DNA from: Mycolicibacterium sp. MU0053
GTDB taxonomy: Bacteria; Actinomycetota; Actinomycetes; Mycobacteriales; Mycobacteriaceae
DNA length: 64,000 bases
NCBI RefSeq assembly: GCF_963378095.1
Contig: NZ_OY726397.1
Span: 4,092,001 to 4,156,000, forward strand
Reading direction: 5' to 3'
The position numbers were made by a program, and so were the translations under genes. This document shows positions 55,091 to 63,584 of this stretch, in pieces. The notes under the pieces are model-generated. The model saw only the letters and a list, made by a program, of their open reading frames with translations. It was not told the origin of the DNA and ran no database searches. Every line of letters begins with the position of its first letter. Position 1 is the first letter of the stretch.

Positions 55091-56722
55091 ATGACCGACG
55101 ACCAGCTACTGCGCCATCCGGTCCACTCCGGCCACCTGCTCATCGGTGCCCTCAAACGGCACCGCGACTCCCCCGTGTTGCATCTGGGCGACACCACGCT
55201 GACCGGGGGCCAGTTGGCCGACCAGATCAGCCAGTACGTCCAGGCGTTCGACACCCTGGGTGCGGCCTCGGGTGAGACCTCCGGGCTGCTGTCGCTGAAC
55301 CGTCCCGAGGTGCTGATGATCACCAGCGCGGGGCAGACCCAGGGCTACCGCAGGCTGGCGCTGCACCCGCTCGGCTCGCTCGACGACCACGCCTACGTGC
55401 TCGCCGATTCCGGTGCCACGTCGTTGATCATCGACCCCAACCCGATGTTCACCGAACGCGCGATCGGTCTGCTCGGCAAGGTCGACGGCCTCAAGCAGGT
55501 GCTGACCATCGGCCCCGTGCCGGCGGAGCTGAGCGCCGCGGCGGCCGCCGCGGGCCGCGAGGTCACCGTGCTCGACCTGACGGCCGAGGCCGCCAAGTAC
55601 CCGCCGCGTCCGCTGCGCGCCGCCACCCTGTCGCCCGATCACGTCAACGGCCTGTCCTACACCGGTGGCACCACCGGAAAGCCCAAGGGCGTCATGATGA
55701 CGACGCAGGCCACCACCACCATGACCACCATCCAGCTGGCCGAATGGGAGTGGCCGCAGCACCCCCGCTTCCTGATGCTGACGCCGCTGTCGCACGCCGG
55801 GGCCGCGTACTTCCTGCCCACCCTGATCAAGGGCGGCGAGATGCACGTGATGGCCAAGTTCGATCCGGGCGAGGCGCTGCGCTACATCGAGGAGCACCGG
55901 ATCACCGCAACCTTCGTGGTGCCCGCCATGCTGTATGCCCTGATGGACCACCCGGACTCGCGCACCCGCGACCTGTCCTCGCTCGAGACGGTCTACTACG
56001 GCGCCTCGGCGATCAACCCGGTGCGGCTCGCCGAGGCCATCGACCGGTTCGGCAAGATCTTCGCCCAGAACTACGGGCAATCCGAGGCGCCGATGGCCAT
56101 CTCGTATCTGGCCAAGAACGACCACGACGAGAAGCGGCTGTCCTCCTGCGGTCGGCCCACGTTGTTCGCGCGGTGCGCGCTGCTCGACGCCGACGGCAAC
56201 CCCGTCGCCCAGGGCGAGGTCGGCGAGGTGTGCGTGTCGGGGCCGCTGCTGGCCGGCGGCTACCTGAACCTGCCGGAGGAGACCGCCAAGACCTTCGCCG
56301 ATGGCTGGCTGCGCACCGGTGACATGGCCCGCGAGGACGAAGACGGGTTCTGGTTCATCGTCGACCGAGTCAAGGACATGATCGTCACCGGCGGTTTCAA
56401 CGTGTACCCGCGCGAGGTCGAGGACGTCATCGCCGAGCATCCGGCGGTGGCGCAGGTCTGTGTCGTCGGCGCCCCCGACGAGAAGTGGGGCGAGACCGTG
56501 ACCGCGGTGGTGGTGCTGCGCTCCGACGCCGGCACCGACGAGGACTCGGTCGCGGCGATGACCGCCGAGATCCAGGCCGCGGTCAAGGATCGCAAGGGCT
56601 CGGTGCAGGTGCCCAAGCAGGTCGTCGTCGTCGACGCGCTGCCGTTGACCGGGCTGGGCAAGCCGGACAAGAAGGCCGTGCGGGCGCCGTTCTGGGAGGG
56701 CGCCGCGCGGGCGGTCGGCTGA
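55091..56722 (+). CDS. fadD8: Fatty-acid-CoA ligase, FadD8-like
   Basis: 543 aa from an ATG at 55091. AMP-binding motifs: YTGGTTGKPKGVMMTT near residue 190, YGQSEAPMAIS near residue 330, the WLRTGDMAREDEDGF motif near residue 410, and DMIVTGGFNVYPREVED near the C-terminus with the catalytic Lys in GLGKPDKKAVR. It activates a carboxylic acid to its CoA ester through an acyl-AMP. By position it matches Rv0551c (fadD8). The KstR-type motif just upstream suggests sterol-related induction. Confidence 0.85.
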   Translation: MTDDQLLRHPVHSGHLLIGALKRHRDSPVLHLGDTTLTGGQLADQISQYVQAFDTLGAASGETSGLLSLNRPEVLMITSAGQTQGYRRLALHPLGSLDDHAYVLADSGATSLIIDPNPMFTERAIGLLGKVDGLKQVLTIGPVPAELSAAAAAAGREVTVLDLTAEAAKYPPRPLRAATLSPDHVNGLSYTGGTTGKPKGVMMTTQATTTMTTIQLAEWEWPQHPRFLMLTPLSHAGAAYFLPTLIKGGEMHVMAKFDPGEALRYIEEHRITATFVVPAMLYALMDHPDSRTRDLSSLETVYYGASAINPVRLAEAIDRFGKIFAQNYGQSEAPMAISYLAKNDHDEKRLSSCGRPTLFARCALLDADGNPVAQGEVGEVCVSGPLLAGGYLNLPEETAKTFADGWLRTGDMAREDEDGFWFIVDRVKDMIVTGGFNVYPREVEDVIAEHPAVAQVCVVGAPDEKWGETVTAVVVLRSDAGTDEDSVAAMTAEIQAAVKDRKGSVQVPKQVVVVDALPLTGLGKPDKKAVRAPFWEGAARAVG

Positions 56723-56726
56723 CGAT

Positions 56727-56751
56727 GTGGGGGCGAGGAACGAGCCCCCAC
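56727..56751. terminator. Terminator-like hairpin between fadD8 and the flavin monooxygenase gene
   Basis: GTGGGGGC pairs with GCCCCCAC across a 9-nt loop in the gap between two convergent genes. There is no U tract. Confidence 0.5.
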
Positions 56752-56803
56752 TGAGGAGGCCGCCAATCCAGCCCTGTCGGCTGAGCACCGCCCGCCGCGA
56801 CGC

Positions 56804-58132
56804 TCAGTACTCCTGCAGGCTGTCGCGCAGCGTGGTCCCGGGGTAGCGGGTGCGAAACCGGCCGCGGCGCTGCAACTCCGGCACCAACAGTTCGGTCATG
56901 TCGTTGAAGCAACCGGGGGTGTCGGTGGCCAACATCATGAAGCCGTTGCAGCCGCCCTCGTCGAGGTACTGCTCCATCTGATCGGCCACATCCGACGGGG
57001 TCCCGACCGCCACCGGGGCGCCCATCGACACCCCGTAGATCTGCGCGGCCTCGCGCACCGTCACCGGCGCACCGTCCTTGGCCTCCAGGATCGCATCGAA
57101 CAACCCGCGGATGCCCTGCACGTCGGCGTCGACCACGTTGTCGTCGAGTCCGAGGGTGGAGAAGTCGAATCCGGTGTGCCCGGACAGGATTCCGAGCGCA
57201 CTTTCGATCTGGACCTTCTCCACGAACTCGGCGTAGCGATCGTTGGCGCGCGACTTGTCGCGATCGATCACGGTCTGCAGGCCGTAGATCAGCTTCACCG
57301 ACTCCGGGTCGCGACCGTGGTTGTCGGCGCGGGTCCGGATGTCGTCGGCGTAGGCCCGCATGCTCTTGGGGGTCGGGAAGATCCCGAACACCGATTCGGC
57401 GTGCTTGGACGCGAATTCGCGGCCCTGCTCCGAAGATCCGGCCTGCCACAGCACCGGCCGCTGCTGCGGTGACGGCGCCACGAAGTGCCGGCCCTTGGAC
57501 TGGAAGAACTCGCCCTGGAAGTCGACCTCACGCACCTTGGCGGGGTCGGCGAAGATCCCGTTCTCGCGGTCGTAGACGATCGCGTCGTCGTCCCAGGAAT
57601 CCCACAGCTGGTAGAGCAGCTGCATGTACTCCTCGACCACCTCGTAGCGCTTGTCGCGCGGGGTGAGGTTCTCCTTGCCCATCGCCTGGAACTCACTCTT
57701 GGAGTACGAGGTGACAATGTTCCAGCCGACCCGGCCGGCCGTCAGGTGATCCAGCGTCGAGAGCTGACGGGCCATCATGTAGGGCGGCACAAAGGAAGTC
57801 GAGAGCGTGATACCGATTCCGAGGTGCTTGGTGAACGCCCCGATGATCGGCACCAGGCTGGCCGGCTCGTGCACCGGACACTGCCCGGCGAACTTCACGA
57901 CGGGATCGGAGCTGCCCTTGTAGGTGGTGTAGGGCGCCAACTCGTCGGCGATGAACATCGCGTCGAACAGGCCGCGCTCCATCGTCCGGCCCAGATCCCG
58001 CCAGAACTCCGGGCGCGACCAGTGATAGCCCACCTTGTCGCGCGGGTGCGCCCACATCGTCGAGGCGTGGTTCATCACGCCGTGCTGGACGAAGCCCAGC
58101 AGGTGGGCCTTCCTTTTCAAATCCGCGCTCAC
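56804..58132 (-). CDS. FMN-dependent monooxygenase of the NtaA/SnaA/DszA family
   Basis: 442 aa from a GTG at 58132. Luciferase-like TIM barrel with NtaA-family features: HASTMWAHPRDKVGYHWSRP near residue 22, WNIVTSYSKSEFQAMG near residue 135, and RPVLWQAGSSEQGREFASKH near residue 225. These enzymes use reduced FMN from a partner reductase to cleave sulfones, chelators or similar compounds; DszA is the best known sulfur-scavenging member. An upstream 36-codon ORF ends in its start codon (58129-58239). Confidence 0.82.
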   Translation of the reverse strand: MSADLKRKAHLLGFVQHGVMNHASTMWAHPRDKVGYHWSRPEFWRDLGRTMERGLFDAMFIADELAPYTTYKGSSDPVVKFAGQCPVHEPASLVPIIGAFTKHLGIGITLSTSFVPPYMMARQLSTLDHLTAGRVGWNIVTSYSKSEFQAMGKENLTPRDKRYEVVEEYMQLLYQLWDSWDDDAIVYDRENGIFADPAKVREVDFQGEFFQSKGRHFVAPSPQQRPVLWQAGSSEQGREFASKHAESVFGIFPTPKSMRAYADDIRTRADNHGRDPESVKLIYGLQTVIDRDKSRANDRYAEFVEKVQIESALGILSGHTGFDFSTLGLDDNVVDADVQGIRGLFDAILEAKDGAPVTVREAAQIYGVSMGAPVAVGTPSDVADQMEQYLDEGGCNGFMMLATDTPGCFNDMTELLVPELQRRGRFRTRYPGTTLRDSLQEY

Positions 58133-58239
58133 AGTGCGGCCTTTCGATCGAAGGTGAATGCGGCGGCCACGGAGCCGACCGCGAGACCGCCGGGAGCTAC
58201 CCGAATGCGGGCAGCGGGTACCGAGTCTCCACGCAGCAT
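58129..58239 (-). CDS. Possible short leader ORF upstream of the flavin monooxygenase
   Basis: A 36-codon frame from the ATG at 58239 reads MLRGDSVPAARIRVAPGG and ends with a TGA that overlaps the GTG of the monooxygenase (GTGA). No ribosome site is obvious, and composition is like random high-GC sequence. It could be a translationally coupled leader or the true N-terminal part of a different start; evidence is weak. Confidence 0.25.
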   Translation of the reverse strand: MLRGDSVPAARIRVAPGGLAVGSVAAAFTFDRKAAL

Positions 58240-58397
58240 CGCAGGGTCGGCGGCATCAGCCAACGGTTGCGATCAACGTGAGTTTTAGCTTTCGCATCCG
58301 CGTGTTGCTGATCGGATGCGCGGGTCATCGAACGTGCGAGATCATCCGGGTAGGCGGCGTGTCGCGGATGAAACCGCACCCTCGGACCTGGGGCGCG

Positions 58398-59342
58398 TCA
58401 GGCGGGCGCATCAACCAGCGCACCGAGCGCCGCGAGGTCACGTTCGGCCTGACTCTGGCGCACGTAGATCGACAGGTCCGTGACGCGTCGGGCGTGGAAT
58501 TCACTGCGACACAACGGGGCCGGACCCAACGCTCGCCCGACCCTGGTGATGGTCTCGTCCACCGCGGTCTCGACGACCGCACGCACGCGGCGGGCCAGCA
58601 GTTCGCCTTGGCCGGCTCGGTCGAAGGGGTCGGCGTCGATCTGTGCGGCACTGACCGACAGCATCGCCTCGGCGGCCGCCACCGCCGCGTCGACGGCGCC
58701 GAGGTGGGCCAGGGCGTGCGCGTCGGCCCCGTCGCGGGCGCAATGCTCGTACAACGGCCGGGCCACCTCTCGGGCGCCGCCGAACCAGCACGCCGCGGCC
58801 TCGATGGTGCCGTGCCAGAAGCCGGGCCGATTCCGATACTGGCCGGGCTCCCCCACCGGCACAGCCGCGGTGTTGCTGAATTTGACTGCGCGCGTGTCGC
58901 TTCCCACCATGCCCGGATTCGTCCACTCACTCGGCAGCGCGCGCACCGTCGGATCCCACAGCGAGACCGCGAACAGGCTGTCGGCGCCATCGTGGCCCTG
59001 CGCCGTCACCAAGGCGTGCGTGCAGAACGACGCCCCTGCACACCATGTCTTGGTGCCGGACAACGTCACGGTGCCGTCGTCCGTCGGGGTCGCCGTCACG
59101 GTGGCCTCGGGGTCCTCGACATCCCACACGCCCCACAGCTGGCCGGCCTGCACTGGCTTGCCGCCCAGTTCGTCGAGGATCGCCACGGCGTCGATGTGGG
59201 ACTGAGCCACCCGGGCGGCCACCAGATCTTCTTGCGCCAACGCGCTGAGTCGTTGCCACCGGCGCGCGGTGGCCCCCGACCCCGGGAGCGGCAAGTCGAG
59301 CTTGCCGCTGTCGAGCCAGTACTTGACCACTCCGGCCGTCAT
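58398..59342 (-). CDS. Acyl-CoA dehydrogenase-like flavoprotein, short form
   Basis: 314 aa, about 70 residues shorter than most members. Visible blocks are GQLWGVWDVEDPEATV and LSGTKTWCAGASFCTHALVTA, the middle-domain FAD-binding strands, and a C-terminal helical bundle. The usual N-terminal helical domain is partly missing, and I see no clear catalytic Glu. It lies on the same strand upstream of the DszA-like gene with a 265-bp gap, so the two may be functionally linked. Confidence 0.65.
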   Translation of the reverse strand: MTAGVVKYWLDSGKLDLPLPGSGATARRWQRLSALAQEDLVAARVAQSHIDAVAILDELGGKPVQAGQLWGVWDVEDPEATVTATPTDDGTVTLSGTKTWCAGASFCTHALVTAQGHDGADSLFAVSLWDPTVRALPSEWTNPGMVGSDTRAVKFSNTAAVPVGEPGQYRNRPGFWHGTIEAAACWFGGAREVARPLYEHCARDGADAHALAHLGAVDAAVAAAEAMLSVSAAQIDADPFDRAGQGELLARRVRAVVETAVDETITRVGRALGPAPLCRSEFHARRVTDLSIYVRQSQAERDLAALGALVDAPA

Positions 59343-59435
59343 CGGCTCACCGCCGCCGGATGCGCAGAACAGAGCGTGAACATGACGGAATAGATAACCA
59401 ATTCAGCGAAGATTCACACCGAATGCGATGGCACC

Positions 59436-59513
59436 ATGGAAAGCGTGCAGTCCTCGCGTCCGCGCACCGCCGCGCTGCTGCGGGAATTACGGGAACACGG
59501 AGTCGAGCGGTAG
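59436..59513 (+). CDS. Possible 25-aa ORF upstream of the Ddn-like gene
   Basis: ATG GAA AGC begins a 25-codon frame reading MESVQSSRPRTAALLREL; its stop TAG is the first part of TAGGAG, the ribosome site of the next gene. Such an arrangement could couple translation. Composition is compatible with a real alpha-helical peptide, but nothing supports it beyond position. Confidence 0.25.
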   Translation: MESVQSSRPRTAALLRELREHGVER

Positions 59514-59521
59514 GAGCGCGG

Positions 59522-59980
59522 ATGTCGGAACGGATCAGGCCGCCGTGGTGGCTCAAACCGCTGAACAAGGTGTTGATCGTCGCGGCCAGGACCGGCCTGC
59601 CCATCTTCGGCAAGGAGAAGCCCGTCATCCTGACGGTGACCGGGCGACGCACGGGCAAGCGCCGCTCCACTCCCATCACGCCGATGGAGGTCGACGGGCA
59701 GCGTTACGTGGTCGGCGGCTTTCCCGGTGCCGACTGGGTGCGCAACGCGCAGGCCAACCCCGAGGCCGAACTGGCCCGCGGCCGACACGTCGAGCGGGTC
59801 CGGCTGGTGGAGTTGCCGGTCGAGGCGGCCCGGCCGCTGCTGCGCGAATTCCCCACGCTGGTGCCCACCGGGGTCGACTTCATGAAGAACGCGGGGCTGA
59901 TCACCGAGGGGCGGCCCGAGGAGTTCGAGGCGCTCGCGGGCCGGTGCTCGGTGTTCCGATTCGATCCGCCCGCGTCCTGA
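59522..59980 (+). CDS. Deazaflavin (F420)-dependent nitroreductase family protein, Ddn-like
   Basis: 152 aa from an ATG at 59522 with TAGGAGCG upstream. Family blocks: TVTGRRTGKRRSTPITP near residue 45, followed by YVVGGFPGADWVRNAQANP and a C-terminal YxRT-like region (EEFEALAGRCSVFRF). The Ddn family binds coenzyme F420 and reduces quinones or nitro-compounds at the membrane surface. It lies 30 bp before menB on the same strand, so a link to menaquinone redox chemistry is possible. Confidence 0.8.
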   Translation: MSERIRPPWWLKPLNKVLIVAARTGLPIFGKEKPVILTVTGRRTGKRRSTPITPMEVDGQRYVVGGFPGADWVRNAQANPEAELARGRHVERVRLVELPVEAARPLLREFPTLVPTGVDFMKNAGLITEGRPEEFEALAGRCSVFRFDPPAS

Positions 59981-60010
59981 TATTCCGGGCACTGGGCTAC
60001 CGTTCACGTC

Positions 60011-60928
60011 GTGAGTGAGAACCCCTTCGATCCCAAGCTGTGGCGTCCGGTCGACGGTTTCGCCGACCTGGTCGACATCACCTACCACCGCCACATCGAT
60101 GACGCCGGACGTCGGCAACCCACGGTGCGGATCGCGTTCAACCGGCCCGAGGTGCGTAACGCGTTTCGGCCCGGCACGGTCGACGAGCTCTACCGCGCCC
60201 TGGACCACGCCCGGATGTCGTCGGATGTCGGAGTGGTGCTGCTGACCGGCAACGGCCCGTCGGCCAAGGACGGCGGCTGGGCGTTCTGTTCCGGCGGCGA
60301 CCAGCGCATCCGCGGTCGCACCGGCTACCAGTACGCGTCCGGGGAATCCGCCGAGACCGTCGACCCGGCGCGCGCGGGCCGGCTGCACATCCTGGAGGTG
60401 CAGCGGCTGATCCGGTTCATGCCCAAGCCCGTGATCTGCCTGGTGAACGGTTGGGCCGCCGGCGGCGGACACAGCCTGCACGCGGTGTGCGACCTGACGC
60501 TGGCCAGCCGCGAGCATGCGAAGTTCAAGCAGACCGACGCCGACGTCGGCAGCTTCGACGGTGGCTACGGCAGTGCCTACCTGGCCCGTCAGGTGGGCCA
60601 GAAGTTCGCCCGGGAGATCTTCTTCCTGGGCCGCACCTACAGCGCCGAACAGATGCATCACATGGGTGCGGTCAACGAGGTCGTCGAACACGCCGAACTC
60701 GAGAACGTGGCCCTCGAGTGGGCCGCCGCGATCAACGGCAAATCCCCGCAAGCGCAACGGATGTTGAAGTACGCGTTCAACCTCCTCGACGACGGCCTGG
60801 TCGGTCAGCAGCTGTTCGCCGGGGAGGCCACCCGGCTGGCGTACATGACCGACGAGGCGGTCGAGGGCCGCGACGCGTTCCTGGAGAAGCGGGATCCGGA
60901 CTGGAGCCCGTTCCCGCGCTACTTCTAG
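60011..60928 (+). CDS. menB: 1,4-Dihydroxy-2-naphthoyl-CoA synthase
   Basis: 305 aa from a GTG at 60011. Crotonase-fold features of MenB: FCSGGDQRIRGRTGY near residue 95, the substrate loop GGGHSLHAVCDLTLAS near residue 155, and QTDADVGSFDGGYGS near residue 177. It closes the naphthoquinone ring from o-succinylbenzoyl-CoA. It matches Rv0548c. A 49-bp palindrome begins two bases after its stop. Confidence 0.93.
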   Translation: MSENPFDPKLWRPVDGFADLVDITYHRHIDDAGRRQPTVRIAFNRPEVRNAFRPGTVDELYRALDHARMSSDVGVVLLTGNGPSAKDGGWAFCSGGDQRIRGRTGYQYASGESAETVDPARAGRLHILEVQRLIRFMPKPVICLVNGWAAGGGHSLHAVCDLTLASREHAKFKQTDADVGSFDGGYGSAYLARQVGQKFAREIFFLGRTYSAEQMHHMGAVNEVVEHAELENVALEWAAAINGKSPQAQRMLKYAFNLLDDGLVGQQLFAGEATRLAYMTDEAVEGRDAFLEKRDPDWSPFPRYF

Positions 60929-60929
60929 C

Positions 60930-60978
60930 GATTTTGGCGTGATTTTCCACGCTGGGCGTGGGAAATCACGCCGAAATC
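60930..60978. terminator. 49-bp near-perfect palindrome after menB
   Basis: Two 23-bp arms (starting GATTTTGGCGTG) with two mismatches and a 3-nt loop. It has the same length and a similar GATTTNGG edge as the palindrome at 51497-51545. It lies between two genes on the same strand, so it may end the menB message. Confidence 0.6.
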
Positions 60979-60998
60979 CCTGAGTTAGGGTGCACTCG

Positions 60999-61847
60999 AT
61001 GTCCAATCCGCTGCGCAGACTGACCGACGCCCTGGCGTTGGCCGGGATGCGGCCACCGCTGAGCCTGCCGACCGGCACCAACATCGATCTGCGCGGCAAG
61101 CGGGTGCTGCTGACCGGTGCGTCCTCGGGCATCGGCGAGGCCGCCGCCGAACAGTTCGGCCGGGCCGGGGCGACGGTGATCGTGGTGGCGCGCCGCCAGG
61201 AGTTGCTCGACGCGCTCGCGGCCCGAATCCGCGCCGACGGCGGCGCCGCCGAGGCCGTCACCTGCGACCTGGCCGATCTGGACGCCGTCGACGACCTCGT
61301 GAAAACCGTTGGCGACGTGGACATCCTGATCAACAACGCGGGGCGGTCCATCAGGCGGCCGATGGCCGAGTCCCTGGACCGCTGGCATGACCTGGAACGC
61401 ACCATGGCGCTGAATTACTTCTCGCCGCTGCGGCTGATCCGCGGCTTCGCGCCCGGCATGATCGAGCGCGGCGACGGCCACCTGATCAACGTGGCCACCT
61501 GGGGTGTGATGAACGAGGCCGCCCCGCTGTTCGCGGCCTACAACGCCTCCAAGTCCGCGCTCGCGGCGGTGAGCCGGGCCATCGAGACCGAGTGGTCGCC
61601 CAAGGGCGTGCACTCCACGACGCTCTACTACCCGTTGGTGGCGACTCCGATGATTGCGCCGACCAAGGCCTACCAGGGGCTGCCCGCGTTGAGCGCGGCC
61701 GAGGCCGGCGAGTGGATGGTGCGCGCCGCCCGGACCCGGCCGGTGCGCATCGCCCCGCGGATGGCGGTCACCTCTCGAGCGGTCGACGTCGTCGCACCCG
61801 GTCTGCTGAACGCCATCATGAAGCGCCAGGGCATCCAGCCCAGCTGA
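60999..61847 (+). CDS. SDR-family oxidoreductase (Rv0547c-like)
   Basis: 282 aa from an ATG at 60999; a GTG at 60990 is an alternative. The NAD(P) motif LTGASSGIGEAAAEQF near residue 33, NNAGRSIRRPM, and the catalytic AYNASKSALAAVS (YxxxK) are clear. It resembles the mycobacterial SDR next to menB, whose substrate is unknown. Repeat copy D lies 8 bp after its stop. Confidence 0.85.
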   Translation: MSNPLRRLTDALALAGMRPPLSLPTGTNIDLRGKRVLLTGASSGIGEAAAEQFGRAGATVIVVARRQELLDALAARIRADGGAAEAVTCDLADLDAVDDLVKTVGDVDILINNAGRSIRRPMAESLDRWHDLERTMALNYFSPLRLIRGFAPGMIERGDGHLINVATWGVMNEAAPLFAAYNASKSALAAVSRAIETEWSPKGVHSTTLYYPLVATPMIAPTKAYQGLPALSAAEAGEWMVRAARTRPVRIAPRMAVTSRAVDVVAPGLLNAIMKRQGIQPS

Positions 61848-61855
61848 GACCCGGC

Positions 61856-61915
61856 GCGAACGGGCGCAAAGTACGGAAAACCCGCGGCGTGTCAGGCGGG
61901 GACACGCCCGCTCGC
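61856..61915 (+). repeat. 60-bp dispersed element, copy D
   Basis: Starts GCGAACGGGCGC and ends GACACGCCCGCTCGC, plus orientation, just after the SDR gene. The same ends are shared with copies A, B and C, with variable A-rich bases in the middle. Confidence 0.75.
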
Positions 61916-61986
61916 GGGGGGTGGGGCTCGCGGGGGTGGGGGTCGCGGAGGTGGGGGTCGCGGGGGTGAGAGCGGGGGGTGGCGGG
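61916..61986 (+). repeat. G-rich tandem repeat, 15-bp unit, possible G-quadruplex
   Basis: About three to four copies of a 15-bp unit close to GGGGTGGGGGTCGCG follow copy D directly. Several runs of four to six G could form a quadruplex on the plus strand. An ORF through this tract is low-complexity and not considered real. Confidence 0.6.
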
Positions 61987-62006
61987 CATCGGGTAGACAC
62001 ATCAGC

Positions 62007-62393
62007 ATGGAGATACTTGCCAGTCGCGTGCTGTTCCGGCCGGCCGATTACCAACGGTCGGTGCGTTTCTACCGTGACGACATCGGGTTGGCGGTGGCCC
62101 GCGAGTACGCGGGCGGCACGGTGTTCTACGCGGGGCAGTCGCTGATCGAGCTCGCCGGCCACGGCGCCCCGCCCGCCGGGACGCCGCCGTTCCCGGGCGC
62201 GCTGTGGCTCCAGGTCCGCGACGTCTACGCCGCCCAGTCCGAACTGCAGGGCCGTGGGGTGCCGATCACCCGCGAAGCCCGCCGCGAGCCGTGGGGCCTG
62301 CACGAGATGCAGGTCAGCGATCCCGACGGGGTCACGCTGATCTTCGTCGGGATCCCCGAGGACCATCCGTTGCGGCGCGACACCCGCGGCTAG
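62007..62393 (+). CDS. VOC/glyoxalase-family protein (Rv0546c-like)
   Basis: 128 aa. It begins MEILASRVLFRPADYQRSV with the paired beta-alpha-beta pattern of the vicinal oxygen chelate fold, and ends HEMQVSDPDGVTLIFVGIP, where the second glutamate/aspartate metal site lies. The reaction is unknown. It is 19 bp before menE on the same strand, in the order known from M. tuberculosis. Confidence 0.82.
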   Translation: MEILASRVLFRPADYQRSVRFYRDDIGLAVAREYAGGTVFYAGQSLIELAGHGAPPAGTPPFPGALWLQVRDVYAAQSELQGRGVPITREARREPWGLHEMQVSDPDGVTLIFVGIPEDHPLRRDTRG

Positions 62394-62411
62394 GATCGTC
62401 GCATCGCTACT

Positions 62412-63566
62412 TTGCGCACACTCGTAGTTCCGCCGGGCCCGTCGGCGCAGTCGATGATGGCCGCGCTGAGCGCCGTCCTGGACGGGAGCGCCACCCCCGT
62501 GCTGCCGGTGCCCGGCGGGGACCTGCGCCAATACGAGCTGTTGACAACGTCTTTGCGGGTCGGCGAGGAGATCGACGACGATGTCGCGCTGGTGGTGCCC
62601 ACCTCCGGCACGACGGGCACCCCCAAGGGGGCGATGCTCACCGCGCCGGCGCTGATCGCCAGCGCCACGGCCACCCACGACCGCCTGGGCGGTCCGGGCA
62701 CCTGGCTGCTGGCGCTGCCCCCGCACCACATCGCCGGCGTGCAGGTGCTGATCCGCAGCGTGGTGGCGGGAACCACCCCCGTCGAGATCGACGTATCGGC
62801 CGGCTTCGACGTCGCCGCGCTGCCGGCGGCGGTGTCCGCGCTGATGATGGGTTCGGGCCGCAAGTACGCCTCGTTGGTCGGTGTGCAGTTGGCCAAGGCA
62901 CTGGCCGAACCGGCCGCCGGCGCCGCGCTGGCGCAGTTGGATGCCGTGCTGCTCGGTGGCGGACCGGCCCCGGCCTGGGTGCTGGAAAGCGCTGCGGTGG
63001 CGGGAATTTCGGTGGTGCGCAGCTACGGGATGAGCGAAACCGCCGGTGGTTGCGTCTACGACGGGCTGCCGCTGGACGGCGTCCGCGTCCGCATCGACGA
63101 CGACGACCGCATTGTGCTGGGCGGGTCGACGCTGGCCAAGGGCTATCGCAACCCCACCACCCCCGACCCGTTCGGCGAGCCCGGCTGGTTCCGCACCGAC
63201 GACATTGGCGCCCTTGACGATTCGGGGGTGCTGCGGGTCCTCGGCCGCGCCGACGACGCGATCAGCACCGGGGGCCTGACGGTGCTGCCGCAGCCCGTCG
63301 AGGCGGCCTTGAACACCCATCCCGACGTGGTCGACTGCGCGGTGTTCGGCCTCCCCGACGAACGGCTGGGCCAACGGGTCGCGGTGGCCGTCGTGCTGGC
63401 CGAGGCCGCCGCGGCGCCCACCGTCGCCGAACTGCGCGAGCACATCACCCAAACCCTGGACCCCACCGCGGCCCCGCGGGAGGTCCACATCGTCGACGAG
63501 GTGCCGCGGCTGGGCATCGGCAAGGTGGACCGGCGGGCCTTGGTGCAGCGCTTCTCCATCGGCTGA
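62412..63566 (+). CDS. menE: o-Succinylbenzoate-CoA ligase
   Basis: 384 aa from a TTG at 62412; no ATG or GTG is available upstream in frame. AMP-binding motifs are VPTSGTTGTPKGAML near residue 62, YGMSETAGGCVYDG near residue 205, WFRTDDIGAL near residue 260, and the C-terminal catalytic lysine in RLGIGKVDRRALV. It activates o-succinylbenzoate for MenB. It is short for the class (typical acyl-CoA ligases are 500 aa), as expected for mycobacterial MenE (Rv0542c). Confidence 0.9.
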   Translation: MRTLVVPPGPSAQSMMAALSAVLDGSATPVLPVPGGDLRQYELLTTSLRVGEEIDDDVALVVPTSGTTGTPKGAMLTAPALIASATATHDRLGGPGTWLLALPPHHIAGVQVLIRSVVAGTTPVEIDVSAGFDVAALPAAVSALMMGSGRKYASLVGVQLAKALAEPAAGAALAQLDAVLLGGGPAPAWVLESAAVAGISVVRSYGMSETAGGCVYDGLPLDGVRVRIDDDDRIVLGGSTLAKGYRNPTTPDPFGEPGWFRTDDIGALDDSGVLRVLGRADDAISTGGLTVLPQPVEAALNTHPDVVDCAVFGLPDERLGQRVAVAVVLAEAAAAPTVAELREHITQTLDPTAAPREVHIVDEVPRLGIGKVDRRALVQRFSIG

Positions 63567-63584
63567 TCGAGCATGATGGAGACC

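Noticed and set aside
61921..62145. A reading frame through the G-rich tract giving a GVGVAEVGVAG-type protein
   Set aside because: It is an artefact of the 15-bp tandem repeat and overlaps the VOC gene in another frame.
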